Shown: positions 1 through 5,258 of the stretch, one piece after another | Layout: each line of letters begins with the position of its first letter | Position numbering within the stretch: the stretch's first letter is position 1 | NCBI GenBank assembly: GCA_041652255.1 | Contig: JBAZHT010000078.1 | Span: 1-7,968 of the forward strand | DNA: 7,968 bases | Origin: DMER64 sp041652255 | GTDB lineage: Bacteria; Bacteroidota; Bacteroidia; Bacteroidales; UBA932 | Reading direction: 5' to 3' | Notes under the pieces: model-generated | Seen by the model: only the letters and a program-made list of their open reading frames with translations | What the model was told of the DNA's origin: nothing | The model's database searches: none | Made by a program: the position numbers and the translations under genes

Positions 1-840
1 GTTCTTTTTGGTGTTGCAACCGGCGACGCATTGGGTGTTCCCGTGGAATTTTCCACCCGTATCCAAAGAAAAAATGACCCTGTAAGAGATATGAAGGGCA
101 ATGGCACCTATGATTTACAGCCTGGAACCTGGTCCGATGACAGTTCGCTTACCTTTTGCCTTGCCGAGTCAATTGCAGAGGGATTCGATCTGAACGCAGT
201 GGCAAAGAAATTTGTTAAATGGAGCCGGGAAAACTATTGGACTGCCAGTGGTGTTGTCTTTGATATTGGAGCGGCCACATGCAAAGCGATCAACAGATTG
301 GCGCAAGGAGTTGAGCCGCAATTAGCCGGAGGAACAACCGGAGATTCCAACGGGAACGGTTCACTCATGAGGATTGCCCCGCTATTGTTTGTTTGTTATG
401 ACAAACCTGTCAGTGAACGTTTCCGGCTGACAACACAGGTCTCTTCTATCACTCACGGACATATCCTTTCCGTGTTTGCCTGTTTTTATTACCTGGAATA
501 TGCATTGCTTTTGTACAGAGGCATGGACTACCATGAAGCTTATCTGGATCTGCAGGAAAAAATGCCGGCATACATGGAAGAACTNNNNNNNNNNTATGTA
601 TTGCATACTCTGGAAGCAAGCCTTTGGTGCCTTCTGACAACGAACACGTATAAGGAAGCTGTTTTAAAGGCAGTTAACCTGGGAAATGATACAGACACGA
701 CTGCCGCCGTAACAGGAGGCCTGGCCGGATTGTACTACGGATATGAAAACATACCGCAAAGCTGGATCAGTCAATTGGCACGGGTTGATGATATTGAAGT
801 ACTTTCAAAACGTATTGCACAAAAAGTAACCGGAAAATAA
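1..840 (+). CDS. ADP-ribosylglycohydrolase family protein (5' partial, internal assembly gap)
   Basis: The frame is open from base 1 and the reading begins VLFGVATGDALGVPVEF, the usual N-terminal glycine/Asp motif of the DraG/ARH-like family, so the true start lies outside the window. The TTG at 31 is inside the motif and is not the start. Family motifs appear in order: WSDDSS (partial residues 44-49, the metal-binding Asp pair), GNGSLMRIAP (118-127) and GNDTDTTAA (228-236, C-terminal metal-binding Asp residues). Family members use a binuclear Mg/Mn centre to cleave ADP-ribose from proteins or small molecules; the substrate here is unknown. Ten N at 585-594 interrupt the gene between 'PAYMEEL' and 'YVLHTLEASLWC'. 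The frame happens to be kept across the N, but relatives normally carry some tens of residues here, so the N run is probably a placeholder. The stop TAA lies 6 nt before the next gene, implying one operon. Confidence 0.92.
   Translation, partial: VLFGVATGDALGVPVEFSTRIQRKNDPVRDMKGNGTYDLQPGTWSDDSSLTFCLAESIAEGFDLNAVAKKFVKWSRENYWTASGVVFDIGAATCKAINRLAQGVEPQLAGGTTGDSNGNGSLMRIAPLLFVCYDKPVSERFRLTTQVSSITHGHILSVFACFYYLEYALLLYRGMDYHEAYLDLQEKMPAYMEEXXXXYVLHTLEASLWCLLTTNTYKEAVLKAVNLGNDTDTTAAVTGGLAGLYYGYENIPQSWISQLARVDDIEVLSKRIAQKVTGK
585..594. other. Assembly gap (10 N)
   Basis: There are ten undetermined bases inside the ADP-ribosylglycohydrolase gene. The round number and the apparently missing family residues suggest a scaffold placeholder of unknown true length, so the length and residue numbering of this gene are not reliable downstream of it. 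Confidence 0.98.
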
Positions 841-846
841 TATATT

Positions 847-1758
847 GTGGCACATTTACAGGGACATAAGCATAACCATAACCATAACGCCAGCGCAGGG
901 GTAGATCACTCAAAAAGTTTTGCAATAGGTATAGTGCTTAACGTGATCTTTGTGGCGGTAGAAGTTGTATATGGCTTCATTGCCAATTCTTCGGCCCTGC
1001 TTGCCGATGCAGGACACAACGCCGGGGATGTGCTGGGGTTGGTTTTTGCCTGGGCGGCAGCCTGGATGGCCACTATCAGGCCAAAGGGAAAATATACATA
1101 CGGATTGCGCAAAACAACAATTTTGGTCTCAATACTGAATGCCCTGCTGCTTTTCGGAGCCGTAGCCGTCATTGCCTGGGATGCCTTCAGAAAATTGAAA
1201 GATCCGCAACCGGTAACCGGTTCCCAGGTTATGATAGTGGCCGGCATAGGGATCTTCATAAATGCTTTTACAGCGTTGCTGTTCTATAAAGGGCAAAAGT
1301 CCGATCTGAATATCAAAGGTGCTTTTCTGCATATGGCTGCAGATGCCGGCGTTTCGCTGGGTGTGGTTATAGCCGGACTACTCATCACGCTCACAGGTAA
1401 AACGTGGATAGACCCGGCCATAAGTTTTCTGATCATTGCCGTGATCCTGTGGGGAACGTGGCGCTTGTTTTCGGAATCTGTTGATCTGGCTCTGGACGCC
1501 GTTCCAAAACATATTAAAATTGGTAAAGTCAGGGAGTTTCTGCTGAACAAACAGGGCGTCACCAGCATACACGATCTGCACATCTGGGCCATGAGCACCA
1601 CTCAGGTAGCCATTACCGTACACCTGGTCATGCCGGAAGGTGCTTCCGATCAGTTCATAAGTCAATTGCAGAAAGAACTTTCGGATATTTTTGGAATAGG
1701 TCATGCAACCTTCCAGATAGAAAACAACGATATGAGTAGCGAATTTTTCTTATTTTAG
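847..1758 (+). CDS. Cation diffusion facilitator (CDF) transporter, zinc-type (CzcD/ZitB-like)
   Basis: A 303-residue inner-membrane metal/proton antiporter, predicted to export Zn2+ or a similar divalent ion from the cytoplasm. It starts at GTG; no ATG lies upstream in frame, and the His-rich N-terminus follows at once. Residues 3-14 are a cytoplasmic His/Asn cluster (HxxxHxHNHNHN pattern), typical of zinc CDFs. About six membrane segments are visible: roughly 25-46, 48-76, 89-112, 126-147, 158-183 and 188-208. The transport site is H57xxxD61 in the second segment and H162xxxD166 in the fifth, the HD/HD arrangement associated with zinc. The C-terminal cytoplasmic domain carries the family signature HDLHIWAMS (242-250) and HL at 259-260. 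The length is normal. It lies 6 nt after the ADP-ribosylglycohydrolase stop and 5 nt before the sialidase, so it is probably co-transcribed, although no functional tie to them is evident. Exact metal specificity cannot be read from sequence. Confidence 0.93.
   Translation: MAHLQGHKHNHNHNASAGVDHSKSFAIGIVLNVIFVAVEVVYGFIANSSALLADAGHNAGDVLGLVFAWAAAWMATIRPKGKYTYGLRKTTILVSILNALLLFGAVAVIAWDAFRKLKDPQPVTGSQVMIVAGIGIFINAFTALLFYKGQKSDLNIKGAFLHMAADAGVSLGVVIAGLLITLTGKTWIDPAISFLIIAVILWGTWRLFSESVDLALDAVPKHIKIGKVREFLLNKQGVTSIHDLHIWAMSTTQVAITVHLVMPEGASDQFISQLQKELSDIFGIGHATFQIENNDMSSEFFLF
871..888 (+). repeat. CATAAC hexanucleotide x3 in the CDF His tail
   Basis: Three perfect tandem CATAAC units encode His-Asn three times and follow a related CATAAG. 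This is an in-frame microsatellite within the cytoplasmic metal-binding tail. Gain or loss of a unit would change the number of His residues without shifting the frame. Confidence 0.85.
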
Positions 1759-1763
1759 TTCCT

Positions 1764-2780
1764 GTGAAGTATTTCCTGATTGTATTTTTGATCTCGCTTG
1801 CCGGATGTGACAAACGTTACCAACAACAGGTGCTATTTGCCTCGGAGCCGGATGTTGCCTGTTACAGGATCCCTGCCCTGGAGACGGCACCTAATGGTGA
1901 TCTGATAGCGGTATGTGATCAGCGGGCACCATCGTGTGCTGACTTGAAGGGCAACCGGGATATCAACATTGTGATGCGTACCAGCCCGGATGATGGGGAA
2001 ACTTGGTCTGATATGCAGACGATCGTGGATTATCCTGAAGGTCAGTCGGCTTCTGATCCTTCCATGATATCGGACCGGGTTACAGGAACTGTATTTCTGT
2101 TTTTCAATTACATGGATCATGATCAGGATAAAGATGTTTATTACCTGAAGGTGACAAAAAGTTTAGATAACGGGAAAACCTGGAGCATTCCGAATGATAT
2201 TACAGATCAGATCACAAAACCGGATTGGCAAGGTGATTTTAAATTCATAACATCGGGAAGAGGAATCCAAACCGGCAGTGGAAAACTGCTCCACACCTTG
2301 GTAAATCTGCAAAAGGGTCTGCATCTTTTTGGGAGCGACGATCACGGCCGTAGCTGGTACCTGCTGGATGTGCCCATAACGCCCGGTGACGAATCGAAGA
2401 TCATAGAACTTGCCGATGGTACCTGGATGGTCAATAGCAGGGTGAACGGGGCTGGTCACCGTTACGTGCATCTTTCGGCCGACCAGGGAAAGACGTGGAT
2501 AACACATGCCCAGGCGGGTCTTGCTGACCCGGGATGCAACGCAAGTCTGTTACGGGAGGGGAAAGTGCTGTTTTTCTCCAAACCCAACAACGTGGATCAG
2601 CGGAAGAACCTGACGTTGAGGATTAGCACGGATGGCGGAAGGTCCTGGAGTGCGGGGAAGACTGTGTGTGCCGGAAACTCGGCCTATTCCTCCATGACTT
2701 TTATCCCCGGAAGGGGGATCGGCTTGCTGTACGAAAAAAATGATTACCGGGAAATTGTATTTACCCGGATAAACCCATAA
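1764..2780 (+). CDS. GH33 exo-alpha-sialidase, lipoprotein
   Basis: A 338-residue secreted sialidase that should release terminal sialic acids from glycoconjugates. It starts at GTG; this start is required because residues 1-14 are a short lipoprotein signal with lipobox LAGC (C15). The single six-bladed propeller domain is complete. It has the YRIP motif with first triad Arg R35, and five Asp boxes (S-x-D-x-G-x-[ST]-W) at 74-81, 133-140, 191-198, 238-245 and 288-295. By family alignment from memory, D60 is the likely acid/base, E210 (in ESKIIEL) the Glu that activates the nucleophile, R226 and R280 the other triad arginines, and Y308 (AYSSM) the Tyr nucleophile. The extra N-terminal domain seen in larger Bacteroides sialidases is absent. 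No acidic surface-export cluster follows C15, so periplasmic or surface location is open. It sits 5 nt after the CDF gene. No sialic-acid lyase, epimerase or transporter is nearby, and trans-sialidase activity cannot be excluded. Confidence 0.92.
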   Translation: MKYFLIVFLISLAGCDKRYQQQVLFASEPDVACYRIPALETAPNGDLIAVCDQRAPSCADLKGNRDINIVMRTSPDDGETWSDMQTIVDYPEGQSASDPSMISDRVTGTVFLFFNYMDHDQDKDVYYLKVTKSLDNGKTWSIPNDITDQITKPDWQGDFKFITSGRGIQTGSGKLLHTLVNLQKGLHLFGSDDHGRSWYLLDVPITPGDESKIIELADGTWMVNSRVNGAGHRYVHLSADQGKTWITHAQAGLADPGCNASLLREGKVLFFSKPNNVDQRKNLTLRISTDGGRSWSAGKTVCAGNSAYSSMTFIPGRGIGLLYEKNDYREIVFTRINP

Positions 2781-2789
2781 TTAACAACC

Positions 2790-2797
2790 TATTTTTG
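2790..2797 (+). promoter_or_regulatory. Candidate Bacteroidota -7 promoter element before the MFS gene
   Basis: TATTTTTG matches the Bacteroidota -7 consensus TAnnTTTG exactly. It lies in the 73-nt gap between the sialidase stop and the transporter, about 56 nt before the TTG start. I see no convincing TTTG -33 box at the usual distance, so this is a moderate call. It would begin a new transcription unit covering the MFS and coiled-coil genes. Confidence 0.45.
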
Positions 2798-2853
2798 TAG
2801 AATGTGGGTTTTGGACGTTATTTTTAAAGAATTTAATGTAAATAAGAATCACG

Positions 2854-4044
2854 TTGAAGCAAAACAACAAGAAGGTAGCTCTCTTTCTCTTAAGTCAGAA
2901 TATATCGTTATTTGGGTCTTCAGTTGTAGGGTTTGCCATTATTTGGCATATCACGCTGGAAACTTCATCGGGTCTGTGGTTGATGCTTTCTACCATATGT
3001 GCCATGTTTCCCCAGGTGATTGTATCACTATGGGGTGGTGTCTGGGCAGACAGGTACAACCGAAAGACCCTTATCATGCTGACAGACGGATTCATAGCAC
3101 TGTCAACTTTCGGACTGGCAGTGGCTTTTTGGCTTGGATTTCAGCGCCTGGAATTGTTGTTGGCAGTTTCGGTAGTACGTTCCATAGGCGCAGGAATACA
3201 AACGCCTGCCGTTCACGCGATCTTCCCGCAATTGGTAGCACGTGAAAATCTTACCAGGGTCCAGGGGATTAACCAAACCCTGGGGTCGGTGTTAATGTTG
3301 CTTGCTCCTGCAGTTGGAGGGGCTGTCCTGGGCTCTATGAACATTTCATGGGCCTTCATGCTGGATGTTTTTACTGCTGCCATGGCTATCTTAGTCATGG
3401 TGTTCATCAAAATTGAAACTATTGAACGTAAGGATGAAGTCGGGACTATGTTTTCAGAACTAAAAGAAGGCGTACGTTATGCATTCTCAAATCCCGTTTT
3501 AAGAAGGATCATCATATGTTATGCTTTTTCGTTCTTTCTTTTCACTCCGGCAGCTGTACTGACGCCGCTCATGGTAGAGAGGAGTTTTGGAAGTGACGTC
3601 TGGTTTCTTACGGCCAACGAAATTGTCTGGAGTGTCGGTTCGATCGTTGGTGGAATCTTTGTTTCCCTTTACGGAAATTTTAAGAATAAGATCCGCACCA
3701 TAGCTGTTTCATTGGGAGCTTTTGGTTTGACATTCGGGTTACTGGGAGTAGCGGGTAATTTTACCATTTACCTTATTATTATGGGGATAGCAGGCTTTTT
3801 TATGCCTGTTATTGCAACAGCAGAAACCGTTCTTATACAGGAAATAACGGAACCTGACAGAATGGGACGTGTTTTTTCCATCATCCAGATCATTGCCGCC
3901 AGTGCCATGCCTATAGCCATTTTGCTTTTTGGTCCGTTGGCCGATGTAATATCAGTGGAAATGATACTTGTTATCTCCGGTGCTTTACTGATCATGGTCG
4001 GGTATTTATATTATTTGAGCAACAGAAAGTTATTAATTGTTTAA
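2854..4044 (+). CDS. MFS transporter, drug/macrolide-efflux-like
   Basis: A 396-residue polytopic inner-membrane protein, predicted to be a proton-driven exporter of the major facilitator superfamily. The start is TTG: an in-frame TAA at 2839-2841 leaves no ATG upstream, and the resulting N-terminus MKQNNKKVALFLLSQ followed by a first membrane segment from about residue 9 fits the family. About twelve hydrophobic segments are visible. Motif A, GGVWADRYNRK, lies at 61-71 in the loop between segments 2 and 3. A motif-B-like RSIGAG is at 109-114, and a PAVHAIFPQLV....RVQGINQ block follows, as in Mef-type and related exporters. A cytoplasmic loop rich in charged residues (about 185-205) separates the halves. 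The substrate is unknown; 'macrolide efflux' reflects resemblance only. The next gene starts 32 nt downstream and is probably in the same transcript. A 147-codon overlapping frame at 2802-3245 is a shadow. Confidence 0.88.
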   Translation: MKQNNKKVALFLLSQNISLFGSSVVGFAIIWHITLETSSGLWLMLSTICAMFPQVIVSLWGGVWADRYNRKTLIMLTDGFIALSTFGLAVAFWLGFQRLELLLAVSVVRSIGAGIQTPAVHAIFPQLVARENLTRVQGINQTLGSVLMLLAPAVGGAVLGSMNISWAFMLDVFTAAMAILVMVFIKIETIERKDEVGTMFSELKEGVRYAFSNPVLRRIIICYAFSFFLFTPAAVLTPLMVERSFGSDVWFLTANEIVWSVGSIVGGIFVSLYGNFKNKIRTIAVSLGAFGLTFGLLGVAGNFTIYLIIMGIAGFFMPVIATAETVLIQEITEPDRMGRVFSIIQIIAASAMPIAILLFGPLADVISVEMILVISGALLIMVGYLYYLSNRKLLIV

Positions 4045-4076
4045 ATTTATATCCTAATTTACTAAAGAATAAAGAT

Positions 4077-4358
4077 ATGAACAAGGAAGAATTCAAAGCA
4101 CGGGCAAATCAGCACATTGACGAGATTTCGGCTAAAATCAATGAGTTGAAAGCAGATAAAGAAGCTGTAAAAGAAGACATGAAGGAGAAATACCAGAAAT
4201 CCATCAAAGAATTGGAAGCCATGAGAAAGGAACTGCAGGCAAAATACAAAGATCTCACGAATGCTGCCGATGATAAATGGGATGAGGTCAGGGACGCTTT
4301 CTCCGACGCGTCGGATTCCTTTAAAGAGGGGTGGTCAAAGATCAGATCATTGTTCTAA
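4077..4358 (+). CDS. Small coiled-coil protein, sll1863 stress-response family-like
   Basis: A 93-residue, highly charged, soluble protein with no Cys, signal peptide or membrane segment. Residues about 3-65 are almost entirely Lys/Glu/Ala/Leu/Asp with heptad spacing, predicting a long helix or coiled coil. The tail (66-93) is ADDKWDEVRDAFSDASDSFKEGW, an amphipathic helix with three aromatic anchors, ending in KIRSLF. This layout resembles the small proteins named sll1863-family stress response proteins in Bacteroidota and cyanobacteria; the biochemical role is unknown. The ATG start follows a purine-rich AAAGAATAAAG. It follows the MFS gene by 32 nt, so it may be co-transcribed or have its own weak promoter. 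Its last 12 nt overlap the 3' end of the convergent DeoR gene. The family call is moderate; that the gene is real is likely from its helix pattern and clean start context. Confidence 0.8.
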   Translation: MNKEEFKARANQHIDEISAKINELKADKEAVKEDMKEKYQKSIKELEAMRKELQAKYKDLTNAADDKWDEVRDAFSDASDSFKEGWSKIRSLF

Positions 4359-5120
4359 ATGACCGTTGTAAATCTCAACGTTTTGTTCTCTGATCCTTTT
4401 AATGTTTTCCTCGGATATGTTTTTATCCGTTATCAGACCGTCTACCAATGATATAAATCCCAGATTGGCAAAAGCGCTTACGCCGATCTTTGATGAATCG
4501 GCAACAAGATACACTTTGTCAGCCGATTTAATCATGGCTGATTTTACCAGCAGGTCGCTCAGGCTGGGATAAGTCAGCCTCATGTCAGCGGATATTCCGG
4601 CTGTAGCCAGGAATAATTTATTTACATGGATTTCTTTTAATGAATCGGCGGCCATCTTTCCGGTCAGCGAAAGGGTGGGGGCTTTGAATTCGCCTCCTGT
4701 CACGATCAGGTTGATATTTGGGTTTTCTCCCACGATCAATGCAATGTTCAGGGCGTTTGTAATCACGGTCAGGTTTTTAAACCTGCCCAGCAGTTTGGCT
4801 ATTTCCGTTGTTGTGGAACCGGAATCAAGTATTATGCTATCCCCTTCATTAATAAAGGTTATGGCTTTATTTGCGATTTCAATTTTATCTTCCAGATGTG
4901 TTTGGTTGAATACTTGTCCGGATTTTACGAAGTTACCTATGTCTTTTAAAAAGGCTCCCCCGTGTTCCCTCTGGATGTAGCCCATGTTCTCCAGAATTTC
5001 CAGGTCTTGACGTATAGTTACTCCGGTAACCTTAAAAATTTTACTGAGGTCGTGCACTTTAGCATGTCCGTCTTCCCGGATAAGGTCCAGGATTTCCAGT
5101 CGTCTTCTGTTTAGTGTCAT
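4347..5120 (-). CDS. DeoR-family transcriptional regulator
   Basis: A 257-residue cytoplasmic repressor-type protein. The N-terminal winged helix-turn-helix (about 3-57) reads LNRRRLEILDLI....VHDLSKIFKVTGVTIRQDLEILENMGYIQREHGGA, the DeoR signature. The C-terminal sugar-phosphate-binding (DeoRC, isomerase-like) domain shows DSGSTT (99-104), VITNALNIA (119-127), TGGEF (141-145) and KSAMIKSADKVYLVADSSKIG (193-213). Effectors of this family are usually phosphorylated sugars. The start at 5120 gives the standard N-terminus MTLNRRR; ATG 5132 would add four residues. The frame stays open to 5210, but that extension is a hydrophobic AT-rich stretch covering the predicted promoter and operator, so I reject it. 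It is transcribed divergently from the GH43 lipoprotein, which it may control, and probably from its own TGTTACA-containing promoter. Its 3' end overlaps the convergent coiled-coil gene by 12 nt. Confidence 0.92.
   Translation of the reverse strand: MTLNRRRLEILDLIREDGHAKVHDLSKIFKVTGVTIRQDLEILENMGYIQREHGGAFLKDIGNFVKSGQVFNQTHLEDKIEIANKAITFINEGDSIILDSGSTTTEIAKLLGRFKNLTVITNALNIALIVGENPNINLIVTGGEFKAPTLSLTGKMAADSLKEIHVNKLFLATAGISADMRLTYPSLSDLLVKSAMIKSADKVYLVADSSKIGVSAFANLGFISLVDGLITDKNISEENIKRIREQNVEIYNGHLEQ
4364..4384 (+). terminator. Weak candidate terminator after the coiled-coil gene
   Basis: CGTTG-TAAATCT-CAACG forms a perfect 5-bp stem with a 7-nt loop, followed directly by TTTT. It begins 5 nt after the coiled-coil gene's stop codon. 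The stem is short and lies inside the last codons of the convergent DeoR gene, so it could be chance. No other terminator-like structure is visible between the two convergent genes. Confidence 0.3.
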
Positions 5121-5140
5121 GAATGATCGCATTGTCGGAT

Positions 5141-5159
5141 TGTTACATCGTCTGTTACA
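5141..5159. promoter_or_regulatory. Candidate DeoR operator: two TGTTACA heptamers
   Basis: TGTTACA occurs at 5141-5147 and again at 5153-5159, giving a 12-bp period, about one helical turn. Each copy is itself an interrupted palindrome (TGT-n-ACA). The upstream copy, in the DeoR direction, overlaps the predicted -7 element and the other covers the likely transcription start, the position expected for an autorepressor. Assignment to this regulator is inference. Confidence 0.5.
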
Positions 5160-5165
5160 AAGGTA
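5158..5165 (-). promoter_or_regulatory. Candidate -7 promoter element of the DeoR gene
   Basis: On the minus strand this reads TACCTTTG, an exact match to TAnnTTTG. The start of transcription would fall near 5151, leaving a leader of about 20-30 nt before ATG 5132 or 5120. A TTTG is present at 5181-5178 but only 12 nt away, too close for a normal -33 box. The position supports a start codon downstream of 5140. Confidence 0.5.
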
Positions 5166-5225
5166 ATTGATATTGAACAAAAACAGAATTAAAAAAAATA
5201 TGATAATCATTTTAGTGAAATAAGC

Positions 5226-5233
5226 TAACTTGC
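5226..5233 (+). promoter_or_regulatory. Weak candidate -7 promoter element of the GH43 gene
   Basis: TAACTTGC resembles the Bacteroidota element TAnnTTTGC with one T missing. It is 25 nt before the ATG, a plausible leader length. I see no clear -33 box. It is offered because no better match exists in the divergent region on this strand. Confidence 0.25.
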
Positions 5234-5258
5234 AGTTTTAAAAAAATCAGAATAAAGT

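Noticed and set aside
2802..3245. 147-codon plus-strand open frame overlapping the MFS gene
   Set aside because: It has no family pattern and many Cys/His/Arg residues typical of a shifted frame. The overlapping frame is a clear 12-segment transporter with motif A.
4582..4980. 132-codon plus-strand open frame antisense to the DeoR gene
   Set aside because: It lies wholly inside the well-supported DeoR coding sequence and shows no recognisable domain, promoter or start context.
5121..5210. N-terminal extension of the DeoR protein with a hydrophobic leader, which would make it look membrane-anchored
   Set aside because: The added residues come from AT-rich intergenic DNA that contains an exact -7 promoter element and the TGTTACA pair. 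DeoR proteins normally begin just before the NRRRLEIL-type helix, which fits ATG 5120 or 5132.
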